DNA of 64,000 bases from Oligoflexus tunisiensis (GTDB lineage: Bacteria; Bdellovibrionota_B; Oligoflexia; Oligoflexales; Oligoflexaceae), in the NCBI RefSeq assembly GCF_001748245.1, contig NZ_BDFO01000001.1, positions 6,477,346-6,541,345 on the forward strand, written 5' to 3'. The translations under genes and the position numbers were made by a program. Below the pieces are notes generated by a model. The model had not been told where the DNA came from, did no database searches, and was given only the letters and a program-made list of their open reading frames with translations. Positions 36,442-45,333 of this stretch are shown piece by piece (position 1 is the stretch's first letter; every line of letters begins with the position of its first letter).

Positions 36442-37356
36442 GTGGACATAAAAGCCGATCGCCCGCTGCGGGCCTTTCTTTACATGCTGCTGGCTCAATT
36501 CTGTTTCAGCAGCAATATCCTGCTCATCCGCATGAGCGAACGCGGGGAAGCCCAGGCCTCAGGTGAGGCCTTTAAGTTGACCCCCTGGGAGCCGATGCTG
36601 CTGCGTTCGCTGGCCCTCTCTCTGCTCTGTCTCGCTCTTTTGCGCAAATATCCCGCCAGAAAATTGGAGCCGCGGGAAAATTTCTGGATCTGGGCGCGGG
36701 GCACAGCCGGGGTGATGAGTCTCAGCGCCTATTACTATGGTGTTCTGCATATTCCGCTGGGCATGGCCTCGCTTTTCTCCAATTCCAGTCCCCTTTATGT
36801 CACGGTCCTGGCCCTGCTCATGGGTCATGAGGCGGTGACGCGCACGCGGGGTGTGGCCCTTCTGGTCGGCTTTGCGGGTGTGGCGCTGGTGGGTCTTGGC
36901 ATCAACGTAGGGTCGGCGCAGAACATTGCCTTTCAGGATGTTCTGATCGCCATGTTGAGTGGCCCGCTCTCGGCCGCGGCCTATTTTTCGATTCGCATGC
37001 TCAAGCGGGTGCGCAACGAGCAGATCATGCTGAGCCTCGGTCTGGCGGGAACCCTTCTGAGTGCGCTGATGCTTCTGATTCTGGACACACACTTTCCAAA
37101 AACCAGTCAAGGCTGGGCCTGGCTGATCGCTTCAATTGTTCCTGCCGTCGCCGCTCAGCAGTGTTTGACGATGGCCTTTCGCCTTGCCCCAGCGACCCAG
37201 GTGGCCCCGCTGCAGTATTCGGCTCCTCTTTTTTCCGGTGTTCTGGCCTATGTGTTCCTGCAGGAAACCATTCCACCGGTTTCGCTTTTTGGGATGACCC
37301 TCGTCATTATTTTTGGTCTGGCTCTGCCCTATTGGGAGGCTCATCGCCTGCGTTAA
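36442..37356 (+). CDS. EamA/DMT-superfamily transporter
   Basis: Inner-membrane protein of 304 aa with about ten helices in two EamA repeats. Signature-like stretches are LYMLLAQFCFSSNILLIRMSERG, YYYGVLHIPLGMASLFSNSSPLYVTVLA and YSAPLFSGVLAYVFLQETIPP. Members export amino acids, nucleotides or other metabolites, and no substrate can be read from sequence. The GTG start is 7 bp after the M16 partner gene; an ATG at 36484 would cut into the first helix. It is followed by an AT-rich gap before the zinc-finger protein. Confidence 0.88.
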   Translation: MDIKADRPLRAFLYMLLAQFCFSSNILLIRMSERGEAQASGEAFKLTPWEPMLLRSLALSLLCLALLRKYPARKLEPRENFWIWARGTAGVMSLSAYYYGVLHIPLGMASLFSNSSPLYVTVLALLMGHEAVTRTRGVALLVGFAGVALVGLGINVGSAQNIAFQDVLIAMLSGPLSAAAYFSIRMLKRVRNEQIMLSLGLAGTLLSALMLLILDTHFPKTSQGWAWLIASIVPAVAAQQCLTMAFRLAPATQVAPLQYSAPLFSGVLAYVFLQETIPPVSLFGMTLVIIFGLALPYWEAHRLR

Positions 37357-37465
37357 CTTGGCCCATACATGGATAATATACTGTTTTTATTCATTTTATT
37401 GCACGATTTTAATCACTTTCTCAAGACTTCCCCGAGGCTGCCGATGGAACCCATCGGAGTATTCT

Positions 37466-38116
37466 ATGGGCCGTCATTTGACCAGTTCGGGCTTGATTCT
37501 GCCAGTGATCCGCAAGGTGATCTGCCGCGATGATTTTTTTGTCTGCAGCATCTGCCGCAGCGAATACAAAAGCAAAGTCGAAGCCAACAACTGCCTCAAT
37601 CACTGCTGGTTTGATGTGCAGCAGCTTTATCCTGTGGTTCTGCGCAAACTCAACGGCCGCCATGTGGTCTTTCGTTGTCACTTCTGTTGCCGCGATTACA
37701 AGGACGAATCCGAGGCGCTCAGCTGCGCGCGTCGCTGTCAGGGTGATCGCAATCAACTGCATGTCCATGAGCAGCTTCTGAATGATCTGCCGATTGAAGC
37801 GCCGACTCATCGTCCTTCGCGCATCCGTCTTGTGGCCATGAAGACAATGCCGGTCCGCCCTGCCAAATCCAAGGCACCGGAAGAGGATCCGGTGGAGCAG
37901 GTGGATGACGTTCAGGAGGACGTTGAGTCGCCATTGGAAGCGGACGCGCCTGTCAGCCAGCAGCGGACGAAGGCGGACTTTCCCAAGCCATGGGTCCGCA
38001 TGGATGCCAAGTATCAGTGCTGTTATTGCAAGAAACTCTTCTACACCAAGATGGAAACGGAAACCTGCTTCAATGGACATTTTGATGAGGAAGGTTATGA
38101 GAAGCCTAACGCCTGA
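37466..38116 (+). CDS. Protein with three C2H2-spaced zinc-finger-like modules
   Basis: Protein of 216 aa with three copies of C-x2-C-x12-C-x3-(C/H). The ligands are C27/C30/C43/C47, C71/C74/C87/C91 and C185/C188/C201/H205. The spacing equals that of classic C2H2 fingers, but Cys takes the place of the first His in all three and of the second His in two. Fingers 1 and 2 are close together. Finger 3 is separated by a long linker (about 105-175), first basic, then acidic. It is probably a nucleic-acid- or protein-binding protein in the cytoplasm; no enzyme motif is seen. ATG 37466 has GGAG 8 nt upstream; the frame extends to 37313 but overlaps the transporter gene. It converges with mobA, overlapping by 11 bp. 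I do not recognise a named family. Confidence 0.8.
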   Translation: MGRHLTSSGLILPVIRKVICRDDFFVCSICRSEYKSKVEANNCLNHCWFDVQQLYPVVLRKLNGRHVVFRCHFCCRDYKDESEALSCARRCQGDRNQLHVHEQLLNDLPIEAPTHRPSRIRLVAMKTMPVRPAKSKAPEEDPVEQVDDVQEDVESPLEADAPVSQQRTKADFPKPWVRMDAKYQCCYCKKLFYTKMETETCFNGHFDEEGYEKPNA

Positions 38117-38693
38117 CCCACGCTTCCACCTGCGCGCGCGCGTCGGGATCATTGGCATTCAGAAACCTTTCCGCTTCCCAGCCTGAAACTTCCCAGGCCA
38201 CCGCTGCCTGCAGCAGACGGTTCAAGCTCTGCTCTCCGGCCTGCCAGGCCACCGCCGCCTGGGCGAGAAAAACCGGCTCATAGAGCGCAAAAAGCGGCTG
38301 CCGCCGATCCTGATGCATCGCGACGGTGACCGGAAAATCCGGGTGCCTTGCCTGCAGAAGCCGCGCGACATCCGTGCCTTCGAGCAGAGGCCAGTCACAG
38401 GCCAGGACCAGCCAGGCGGCTTCCGGATCATGCTGATGCGCTGTGATCAAGGCTCCCAGAGGACCGGCCCCCGGATTCTGATCGATAAGACGCGTGATGG
38501 ACGGGAAGAGCGTGGCTGGATACTGATGAGGCCGCTGGCTCCAATGAAATGGCAAACCGAGCTCATCAAAGTGTCTTTTCCAGCGCTCGATCTCGGTCTC
38601 GTGCCCCCGATAACAGAGAAGGCTCTTGTCCTGACCCATGCGCTGGCTTTGACCGCCGCTCAGAAAAAGTCCCTTGACCTGAGGCGTGTTCAT
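38106..38693 (-). CDS. mobA: Molybdenum cofactor guanylyltransferase MobA
   Basis: Protein of 195 aa that transfers GMP to molybdopterin to make the guanine dinucleotide cofactor. The nucleotidyltransferase signature is FLSGGQSQRMGQDKSLL, followed by NPGAGPLGALITA and LACDWPLL, the acidic metal site. The C-terminal FLNANDPDARA is also family-typical. AGGAGGAG precedes the start codon. No other moa or mod genes are in the window. The 3' end overlaps the convergent zinc-finger gene. Confidence 0.94.
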   Translation of the reverse strand: MNTPQVKGLFLSGGQSQRMGQDKSLLCYRGHETEIERWKRHFDELGLPFHWSQRPHQYPATLFPSITRLIDQNPGAGPLGALITAHQHDPEAAWLVLACDWPLLEGTDVARLLQARHPDFPVTVAMHQDRRQPLFALYEPVFLAQAAVAWQAGEQSLNRLLQAAVAWEVSGWEAERFLNANDPDARAQVEAWVRR

Positions 38694-38772
38694 GACGGCT
38701 CCTCCTGGTCTGTTCGATAACGCTCGGGGTGAGAAAGGTCAATGAAGGCTCGGTAGAGGCTGGATATTGTTC

Positions 38773-38798
38773 GGGAAAGCCGCAGCTTGCGCTGCGGC
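38773..38798 (-). terminator. Rho-independent terminator for hpf
   Basis: An 8-bp GC stem (GCCGCAGC / GCTGCGGC, 38779-38798) with a 4-nt loop GCAA is followed on the minus strand by TTTCCC. It lies 6 bp after the hpf stop codon. Confidence 0.7.
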
Positions 38799-38804
38799 CT
38801 GAGG

Positions 38805-39218
38805 TTAACGGCGTTGTTTGGCGACTCTTTCAAACTTCACGATGTCAGCAGCATCAATTGGCGCGGCTTCGTATTCATCATCCACTGCGAGCGAACCAAA
38901 GGGAATTGGTGCTTTATGATGTTGCTTATGATCCTTGAGTTTTTCCTTCTTCCTCTTGAGTTGCGTCACCATCTTGTCAATCATATGATCGACGGAACCA
39001 TACATGTCGGCACAGGCATGCTCGACGTTCACTGTAAATCCATCGCCACCAGCCAGCGAACAGAGAACCTGATGCTGATGACGATCCACGGAAAATGTCA
39101 CGTGCGCTTCGATGGGTTTGGTGACAAATTTCTCCACCTCGACTTTGATCTTCTCCTTTGCGTAGTTTTGCAGTGCCTGGGAGGTTTCCATGTGTTTGAA
39201 GGAGAAACGAAACTGCAT
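38805..39218 (-). CDS. hpf: Ribosome hibernation promoting factor (short HPF/RaiA family)
   Basis: Protein of about 137 aa that binds the 30S decoding site and stalls ribosomes in slow growth. The S30AE domain fills residues 1-105, with FKHMETSQALQNYAKEKI, VTFSVDRHQHQVL and the DMYGSVDHMIDKMVTQLKRKKEK signature. A short charged C-terminal tail of about 35 residues follows; the long-form dimerisation domain is absent. The frame reaches 39245, but ATG 39218 has GGAG 9 nt upstream and matches the family start. In many bacteria hpf follows rpoN; here it stands alone with its own terminator, divergent from recD2 across about 270 bp. Confidence 0.93.
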   Translation of the reverse strand: MQFRFSFKHMETSQALQNYAKEKIKVEVEKFVTKPIEAHVTFSVDRHQHQVLCSLAGGDGFTVNVEHACADMYGSVDHMIDKMVTQLKRKKEKLKDHKQHHKAPIPFGSLAVDDEYEAAPIDAADIVKFERVAKQRR

Positions 39219-39487
39219 AGGCTGGGCTCCAAAAACGGGTTGCATGCGGAGGCTGGGCTTCCTCTGGGGGGAAACCCCGGATTTCCTTGAGGTAAGAAAT
39301 CCTTTTCTCCGCTCTTACATTTATTATCGGCTGATGGGCCGAACGGATGAAGGCCCTAAAGCTGCCTCCTTCCTGGGCCCCCAAAAAAAGCTCGGGATGA
39401 GGCACAACTTGCGAAATTTCTGAATTTTTTTTAAAAAACTAGAACGACCCCCTAGGTCGAAAGGTCCCTCCAAAAAAAGGTGCACGG

Positions 39488-41704
39488 GTGAGCGATCATG
39501 AGTCCGGAGAGGTTCTGCAGGGGGAACTGCAGAAAATCTCTTACCAAAATCTGGAAAATGGCTGGTCCGTGGTTCGCCTGCGCCTCGAAAGTGATGACCG
39601 CATGGTCACCGCCACGGGCCAGTTTGGCCGCATCTCGGTGGGGGAATCCTACCAGATGTGGGGGAGCTGGGTGGAAAATCAGAAATATGGGCGCCAGTTC
39701 AAGGTTGCCCGTTATTCAGCCAGTCATCCGGCTTCCGTTTCAGGCATTCTGCGTTATCTCAAGTCGGGCCTGATTCGCGGCATCGGCGAGGTGACCGCCA
39801 AACGCATCGTCGATCACTTTGGACTTAGAACCCTGCATGTGCTCGACCATGATCCGGAACGGCTCATGGAAGTGGAGAACATCGGCACCAAAAAGAAAAA
39901 ACAGATCATCGCCTCGTGGAATGAAAGAAAACGCCACCGCGATACCGAGATGTTTCTGACCGAAATCGGCATCAGCCCCAACTTTATCAATCGCATCCTG
40001 CAAAGCTATGGCGATGAAACACGAACGGTGGTGGAACAGGATCCCTATCGGCTCGCCCGTGATATTGATGGCATCGGTTTTCATTCCGCCGATGAAATCG
40101 CTCTGAAGATGGGCCTGGATCTGGACGCCCCGGCCCGGATCAGCGCCGCGATTCTTTTTCAGCTGGAACAGGCGGAAGAGGAAGGGCACTGCTATCAGAA
40201 TCGCCTGCAGATGGCCGAGGGGCTCAGCCGGCTTCTGCGTTTGCCGCAGCCGCGCATCGAAGAGCTGATGGAAGATGCTCTGGCTGGTTTGATCGATGAA
40301 GGTCTTTTGGTCTTTGATGAATCCATCCTTGATGATGGGGCCACGCTCGACATCTATTACCTGGCCCGCACCTTTCAGGCGGAATCACGGGTGGCCGAGA
40401 AACTCAGCGATCTTCTGCGCCATCGCCTGGATATGGGCGATCAGGCGGAACGGATCGACCGCTGGCTGCAAAATTACGCCAGCATGTCAGGCGCCTCCTT
40501 TTCGGAGGAACAGCTGGATGCCGTGCGCAAGGCGGTGAGCAACCGGGTCTTTGTCCTGACCGGCGGCCCGGGCGTGGGCAAAACAACGACGGCCAATGCC
40601 ATCATTCGCCTGCTCATCAAAATGAACAAGTCGGTGGCTCTGGCCGCACCCACCGGGCGCGCCGCGCAGAGGCTCTCGGAAGTCGCGGCCATCGGCGCCA
40701 AGACCATTCATCGTCTTTTGGAATGGTCGGCCACAGAGCATTGCTTTCTCCGGGATGAAGTCACACCTTTGGAAGCTCAGGTCATTATCATCGATGAAGC
40801 CTCGATGCTGGATGTGCATCTCGCCGCCTCGCTCATGCGCGCGGTCAGGGATGATGCGCAGGTGATCTTTATCGGGGACGTGGACCAGCTCCCGTCCGTC
40901 GGGCCAGGCAACGTGCTGCGCGATATCATCGAATCCGGGGTCGTGCCTTTCACCAAACTCAGTCGCATCTTCCGTCAGGCCGCGGGTTCCCACATCGTGC
41001 AGATGGCTCACGCCATCAACCGTGGGGAAGCGCCAGTCTTTCCGGAAGGTCCCAGTGATTGCCAGTTTCTGACCATCAACGATCCGGAGGCGGTGAAGGA
41101 AGCCATCAAGGAGCTTCTGGCCAAATCCCTGCCGGAAAAAACGCCCTATAATGTGTTGCGCGATGTGCAGGTCCTGACCCCGATGAACAAGGGGCCGCTC
41201 GGCACAGGCGTCCTGAATGAAGAGCTGCAGAACCTTTTGAATCCGGTGCAAAAGTTCGGTGAAAAGCTGGAAACCGAGACCACGAGTTTCCGGCCCGGGG
41301 ACAAGGTGATTCAAACGGTCAATAATTACGAGTTGAATGTTTTCAATGGTGATATCGGTTTCATTGAACATGCCGGTTTCGACGGCGGCCAGGTCCTGGT
41401 GAACTTTGGGGACCGCAAGGTCACCTATGCCAAGGATCAGGTCTACGATTTGAAACTCGCCTATGCGATCACCATCCATAAGTCGCAGGGCAGTGAATTT
41501 CCCGTGGTGATCATTCCCGTGAGCATGCAGCACTTTATCATGCTGCAGCGAAACCTGATCTACACCGCGTTGACCCGGGCCCGACGGCTCGCCATCCTCG
41601 TGGGAACGCCCGGGGCTTTAAGCCAGGCCGTACGCACACAGACCAGCTTGAAGCGTCAGACTAATTTGATTCACCGCCTCATCCGCCGACTGCCCCAACT
41701 TTGA
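39488..41704 (+). CDS. recD2: RecD2-type 5'-3' DNA helicase
   Basis: Superfamily 1B helicase of 738 aa, the stand-alone RecD2 form without RecBC. An N-terminal OB-like domain (about 10-85) is followed by helix-hairpin-helix motifs (RGIGEVTAKRIVDHFG, VENIGTKKKKQI, IDGIGFHSADEIA). The motor has Walker A GGPGVGKTT (359-367), APTGRAAQRL (motif Ia), Walker B IIIDEASMLD, FIGDVDQLPSVGPGNVL and, near the end, AYAITIHKSQGSEFPVVI (motif V/VI region) and NLIYTALTRAR. RecD2 takes part in repair and replication-fork maintenance. Start is GTG with AAGGTG upstream. Confidence 0.95.
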   Translation: MSDHESGEVLQGELQKISYQNLENGWSVVRLRLESDDRMVTATGQFGRISVGESYQMWGSWVENQKYGRQFKVARYSASHPASVSGILRYLKSGLIRGIGEVTAKRIVDHFGLRTLHVLDHDPERLMEVENIGTKKKKQIIASWNERKRHRDTEMFLTEIGISPNFINRILQSYGDETRTVVEQDPYRLARDIDGIGFHSADEIALKMGLDLDAPARISAAILFQLEQAEEEGHCYQNRLQMAEGLSRLLRLPQPRIEELMEDALAGLIDEGLLVFDESILDDGATLDIYYLARTFQAESRVAEKLSDLLRHRLDMGDQAERIDRWLQNYASMSGASFSEEQLDAVRKAVSNRVFVLTGGPGVGKTTTANAIIRLLIKMNKSVALAAPTGRAAQRLSEVAAIGAKTIHRLLEWSATEHCFLRDEVTPLEAQVIIIDEASMLDVHLAASLMRAVRDDAQVIFIGDVDQLPSVGPGNVLRDIIESGVVPFTKLSRIFRQAAGSHIVQMAHAINRGEAPVFPEGPSDCQFLTINDPEAVKEAIKELLAKSLPEKTPYNVLRDVQVLTPMNKGPLGTGVLNEELQNLLNPVQKFGEKLETETTSFRPGDKVIQTVNNYELNVFNGDIGFIEHAGFDGGQVLVNFGDRKVTYAKDQVYDLKLAYAITIHKSQGSEFPVVIIPVSMQHFIMLQRNLIYTALTRARRLAILVGTPGALSQAVRTQTSLKRQTNLIHRLIRRLPQL

Positions 41705-41719
41705 CGGAAGGAATACATT

Positions 41720-43333
41720 TTGTCCGCTGCGTTGCCTCGCACAGCTTTTCTTATTTTATTTGTGGCTCTGGCCCTCACCCGTCTCGTCAATGCCATCTGG
41801 CTGCCGCCGGCGCAGGATGAGGCCTATTATTTTTTCTGGAGCCGCTTTCTCGATGGCGGCTACTTTGATCATCCGCCTCTCGTGGCTTTTCTGTCCGCGG
41901 CCGGCAACCTCGTTCCGGGCTCAGCCCTGATGTCGCGACTCGGGACGTTTCTGCTCAGCCTTCTCGCCTTGCCGGTGCTCTTCAGCCTGTTTTGTCGGAT
42001 GGGACTCAAGGAAAGCTCGCGTCTCTGGCAGGCCCTTGCGCTGGCGAGCTGTAGCGCAGCGGCTGTGATTCAGGGTTACATCACAACCCCTGACATCCCG
42101 ATGATCTTCTGCTGGATTTTGGCTCTGCATGAAGCCGCAGCGGCGCTCGACGACAATCCCAAACGATGGCTGAGCGCCGGTTTTTTCACAGGCCTGGGTT
42201 TCATGGGCAAGTATACGATGGCCCTGATCGGTCCAGTCTTCTTAATCGGTCTCCTGGCCCGGCCCCATCATCTCAAGAGGCCCTGGCCTTACCTCGGCGG
42301 CCTCGTCTGCGTGCTGACTCTGCTGCCTCATTTGCTTTGGCTTCAGCAAAATGATTGGATCACTCTGCGCTTTCAGTTCGGTCGCGGCCTGATGAGCGTC
42401 TACACCGTGGATATGCAAAAAGGCACGGATCTACCCCCGGCCGTCGAAGCTCCCAAGGACGGCGTGGAAGCCCGGCTGGCCAATTATTTCAAGCTGCCTG
42501 ATGATGAAATCAAAAAGCCGAAGCCACCGAAACCTCTCTGGCTCAAACGCATCAACAATTTTTTCGGTTATATCGGGGGGCAGATTGGGCTTTGGGGTCT
42601 TTTGCTTGTTCCCATTCTTATAGCGATCTTTAAAAAACAGAAAGCCACCTCCAGCTGGCCCAAGCCCGAACTGAAGGCCCTGGCCTGGGCGGCGGCTCTG
42701 GTACCGGTGGGGCTCTTTGCGCTGCTCAGTCCCTTTCAATTCATCGAAGCCAACTGGCCCGCGATGTATCTGGTCGGAGCTGCTATCGTCCTGACGCAAT
42801 GCTATCGCTTTTCAGACAAGGCCATCCTCATCGGGGCCGCGATCAATCTTGTGATCACACTGCTCCTCACCCTGCACAACCATCATCCCCTGCCAGGAAC
42901 CAAACCGCACAAGGACCGCATCCTGAAGGAAACCCATGGTTACCAGGAACTCAGCGCGTATCTGCAAACGCTGCCGGCTCCGGTTCTCGTGGACACCTAT
43001 CAGAACGTGAGCCAGCTCGCTTTCTACGCGCCCGATCTCAAGGTTCAGCAGTGGCCCGGAGTGGCCCGCACGTCCGAACTCATCCGCCGGGAAGCCATGA
43101 ATCCCTGGCGTTGGGAGGAGCTGCAGAGAGCGGGTGAATTCTATCTTCTGATGGATAACTTCATACCGGAAAGAATTCCAGGGGCGGAGCTGATTGAACT
43201 CACCGAAGTGCTCGACTGTTTTGATGGCGGTCTGAAAACCACGGTCGCGTTTTCCAGCTCCATTTATACCCGTCCCTGTCAGAAGCGGGTGCATCGCTGG
43301 AGCCTTGGCCGTTATAAAGTTGCAGTGGAGTGA
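41720..43333 (+). CDS. GT39-like (PMT/ArnT-type) membrane glycosyltransferase
   Basis: Inner-membrane protein of 537 aa with about ten helices. The first periplasmic loop carries the acidic motif PPAQDEAYYFFWS and YFDHPPLVAFLSA, the catalytic and polyprenyl-phosphate-sugar signature of the PMT_2/GT39 and GT83 families. Such enzymes use lipid-linked sugars to modify proteins, lipid A or cell-wall glycans on the periplasmic side. A C-terminal soluble domain (about 400-537) follows. TTG is the start codon, with GGAAGGAA upstream, 15 bp after recD2. Acceptor is unknown. Confidence 0.88.
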   Translation: MSAALPRTAFLILFVALALTRLVNAIWLPPAQDEAYYFFWSRFLDGGYFDHPPLVAFLSAAGNLVPGSALMSRLGTFLLSLLALPVLFSLFCRMGLKESSRLWQALALASCSAAAVIQGYITTPDIPMIFCWILALHEAAAALDDNPKRWLSAGFFTGLGFMGKYTMALIGPVFLIGLLARPHHLKRPWPYLGGLVCVLTLLPHLLWLQQNDWITLRFQFGRGLMSVYTVDMQKGTDLPPAVEAPKDGVEARLANYFKLPDDEIKKPKPPKPLWLKRINNFFGYIGGQIGLWGLLLVPILIAIFKKQKATSSWPKPELKALAWAAALVPVGLFALLSPFQFIEANWPAMYLVGAAIVLTQCYRFSDKAILIGAAINLVITLLLTLHNHHPLPGTKPHKDRILKETHGYQELSAYLQTLPAPVLVDTYQNVSQLAFYAPDLKVQQWPGVARTSELIRREAMNPWRWEELQRAGEFYLLMDNFIPERIPGAELIELTEVLDCFDGGLKTTVAFSSSIYTRPCQKRVHRWSLGRYKVAVE

Positions 43334-43367
43334 GCGCAAGCAGGCGGCGTGTGACTGGACAAAGGAT

Positions 43368-43392
43368 GAAACCCCAGAGGTTTGGACTGGGG
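43368..43392 (-). terminator. Terminator downstream of the broken minus-strand gene
   Basis: Minus strand: 6-bp stem CCCCAG / CTGGGG with a 9-nt loop, then TTTC and further T residues, 10 bp after the stop codon at 43403. It may be the original terminator of the gene interrupted by two tnpB elements. Confidence 0.55.
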
Positions 43393-43402
43393 CTCGATTG
43401 GT

Positions 43403-43640
43403 TTACGGCTTGAAAGTGGGAAGCTCTTGAGTATCGGGATTTGCTACCTTACCATCCAACAAGGAAGGAAGCCTTACAGGCTCGCTATCCTGATCAAAGT
43501 GAAGATACCCAGGACGTTCCAATTTTTCCCCTGCTGGCAAAATAGGCTTATCGATCAGGCGTCCGACGTACTCCAACCATAATCCGTCCCGAACCAGTGA
43601 GGAATCGGACGGGTTTGGCTGGAGGTCAGAGGACACATCA
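43403..43640 (-). pseudogene. Probable C-terminal fragment of the interrupted exported-protein gene
   Basis: An open frame of about 79 codons on the minus strand ends in ELPTFKP and is followed by a terminator-like hairpin. Its composition (SDLQPNPSDSSLVRDGLWLEYVG) is protein-like. It is closed upstream by a TGA at 43649-43651, within the presumed left end of the first tnpB element. If the element is removed with ends near 43638-43641 and 45330-45331, this frame joins the middle fragment in frame without a stop. A separate small gene starting at GTG 43636 (GGGAG upstream) is the alternative. I favour the fragment reading because no signal or independent fold is seen. Confidence 0.5.
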
Positions 43641-45331
43641 TTCTCCCATCATCGGAGATTATTTCGCTTTTTGCTCTTGCCATAACCTTGAGGTTCCAAT
43701 ACTTTTGTCTGGCTGGAGGGGAGCATTGGCAAGAAGTACGAGCAAAAGTTTTGTTTTCGAGACGGAGTTGCTGTCATCACCTGACGGCTTTCGTTCGCTA
43801 AGTCAATCAGAGGAACATGGCCGCAAACTTTACAATGCCGTGCTGGGAGAATTGCTTAAGAAGCTCGCCAGGATGAAGAATAGCAGAGAGTACAGGGATA
43901 CTCTTCTTTTCAATAAGTCTGATCCAAAGAGGAAGGCCGACTTTGCCCAACTCCGGATTGAATATGGACTGACGGAGTTTGCTGCGGTTTCCCTTGCCTC
44001 AAAACTCAGAACCGGCAGTGTTGACTTTGATCTTTTTGTTCCATCCAAGGTCGCCCAGGAAATTGGCAAAAGGGCCTTCCGGGCGGTGGAGCGTAAAATG
44101 TTTGGCAAGGCCAAACGCTGCCGTTTCAAGAGCAAGGGTCAGGATTTTTCCCTCAGAGGCTCATCCAACAAGGAGAGCCCACAAATAAAAGTCGTGGGTG
44201 AAACGGTGCTGCTGGTCTTCCGCAAAAAAGAATATTTGCTGAAAATGGACTGGCGGAATCCCTGGCACCGGCACGCTCTCGGCTGCAGGATCAAAAACAG
44301 CCAGGTTTTTAAAAGAAGCATTGGTGGAAGAGTACGCTGGTTTGTGCAGATCTGTCTGGAAGGCGAAGCCTATCGGGATACGGAAAAGGAGAGAAAGCAC
44401 AAGGTCCGGCTTGCGGCCCGCTTTGGCGAGGATTTTCGCGGACAGAATGTATCCGTTGATTTCGGGCCCAAAAAGATCGCCATATCCAATGGCATTGTCT
44501 CCTATGAACGCCTGATCGTATCAGACTGGCTCAAGGGATTGATCGCGGAATCCAAAGTCATCCAGCGCAGAATGTCCCGCTCGTTGCGTCTCAATAATAA
44601 GAAGGCCTTCCAGGATGGCGTCCTTAAAAAAGGGACTCGGCTCAGCCGAACGGAAAAATATCGAAAACTATCCCGAAAAAAGCAGGACATTGAGCGCAGG
44701 ATCGCCGCCTTCAGAAAATGCATCCAGGGCCATCTCTCGCATGAGATCATGCAGCTTGGCTCCGTCGTCAAGCTTGAGGATATCAGTTACAAGGCTCTTC
44801 AAAAACGTTATGGAAAATCAGTTGGAGAATCCGCCCCGGCCAGCCTCAAGGCATCACTCTTCCGAACAGCTGAAAAGCTCGGAGGCCGTGGGGAGCTGAT
44901 CAACACCTTCCAGACGCGTTTGTCACAGACCTGCCTATGTGGTGAGGTGAGAAAGAAAGAACTGAGGGAACGCACGCACGCGTGCAGGGTATGTGGACTT
45001 GTTCTTCCCCGTGACATTCTCTCGGCCTTTCTCGGCTGTTTTACGCACAATCAGGTTCAGAAAAAGGGTCGCAAGGAAATCATAAATTCCTCGCTGGATC
45101 TGGCTGCGGCCCGATCAGCTGCTGTGGGACATAAAACCTTGTCCTTTCCCGGCAGCCTTGCAGCGGGAACGCCCTCAGAGAATCTCAAAGGTGACTGCAA
45201 GCGTGGAAACCGGGAAGTGGCGTCTTCCCTGGAGAGATCGGGAAAAAGGCAAAGTAGGTTTCAGCAAGAGCCCCGGAGCCCTCAAGACCAGGGAAGCGCC
45301 GAACGCCCAAATGCAGAGAATCTCCATTCAT
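43641..45331 (+). mobile_element. tnpB-only IS200/IS605-like element 1 (approximate ends)
   Basis: The segment holds a large tnpB gene, a small hairpin upstream (AACC-TTGA-GGTT, 43684-43695) and, at its 3' end, GAGAATCTC followed by CATTCAT, typical of the region where tnpB, guide RNA and right end coincide. No tnpA (Y1 HUH transposase) is present, so it cannot move alone. Ends are inferred: left within about 43638-43648, right at 45330 or 45331. Placements in this range would rejoin the flanking minus-strand gene fragments in frame. It is oriented opposite to that gene. Confidence 0.5.
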
Positions 45332-45333
45332 AG
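43726..45333 (+). CDS. tnpB: TnpB-family RNA-guided nuclease (large, divergent type)
   Basis: Protein of about 535 aa, larger than the usual 350-420 aa TnpB. The split RuvC residues are all present: D245 in VSVDFGPKKIA, E351 in VVKLEDISY and D430 in LPRDILSAFL. A zinc ribbon lies between the last two, C403/C405 and C420/C423. A long N-terminal region (about 1-230) corresponds to the wedge/REC part. About 105 residues follow the last Asp, low in complexity, basic and rich in Ser/Gly/Pro; this DNA probably also encodes the guide RNA. I chose TTG 43726, preceded by GGAGGGGAG; the frame is open to 43597 but through the element's left end. TnpB proteins cut DNA next to a TAM under guidance from RNA made from the element's right end. 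I judge it active from residues only. Confidence 0.8.
   Translation: MARSTSKSFVFETELLSSPDGFRSLSQSEEHGRKLYNAVLGELLKKLARMKNSREYRDTLLFNKSDPKRKADFAQLRIEYGLTEFAAVSLASKLRTGSVDFDLFVPSKVAQEIGKRAFRAVERKMFGKAKRCRFKSKGQDFSLRGSSNKESPQIKVVGETVLLVFRKKEYLLKMDWRNPWHRHALGCRIKNSQVFKRSIGGRVRWFVQICLEGEAYRDTEKERKHKVRLAARFGEDFRGQNVSVDFGPKKIAISNGIVSYERLIVSDWLKGLIAESKVIQRRMSRSLRLNNKKAFQDGVLKKGTRLSRTEKYRKLSRKKQDIERRIAAFRKCIQGHLSHEIMQLGSVVKLEDISYKALQKRYGKSVGESAPASLKASLFRTAEKLGGRGELINTFQTRLSQTCLCGEVRKKELRERTHACRVCGLVLPRDILSAFLGCFTHNQVQKKGRKEIINSSLDLAAARSAAVGHKTLSFPGSLAAGTPSENLKGDCKRGNREVASSLERSGKRQSRFQQEPRSPQDQGSAERPNAENLHS
45200..45331 (+). ncRNA. Candidate right-end guide RNA (omega/reRNA) of element 1
   Basis: By analogy with known TnpB systems, the 3' end of tnpB and the right end of the element encode the scaffold. 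The final stretch has small stems (CCCT...AGGG near 45279 and GAGAATCTC at 45316-45324) and the reading frame there is low-complexity. The guide would start at about 45331-45332 (TAGCTGAAAGCTTGATTG). Boundaries are estimates. Confidence 0.3.

Noticed and set aside
39390..39420. Sigma54-like promoter (GGCAC...TTGC) before recD2
   Set aside because: The spacing between the GG and GC dinucleotides is 8 rather than 10, so it cannot be a working -24/-12 element.
43597..43725. Upstream extension of the first tnpB
   Set aside because: It runs through the likely left end of the element and flank DNA; TTG 43726 has a strong ribosome-binding site.
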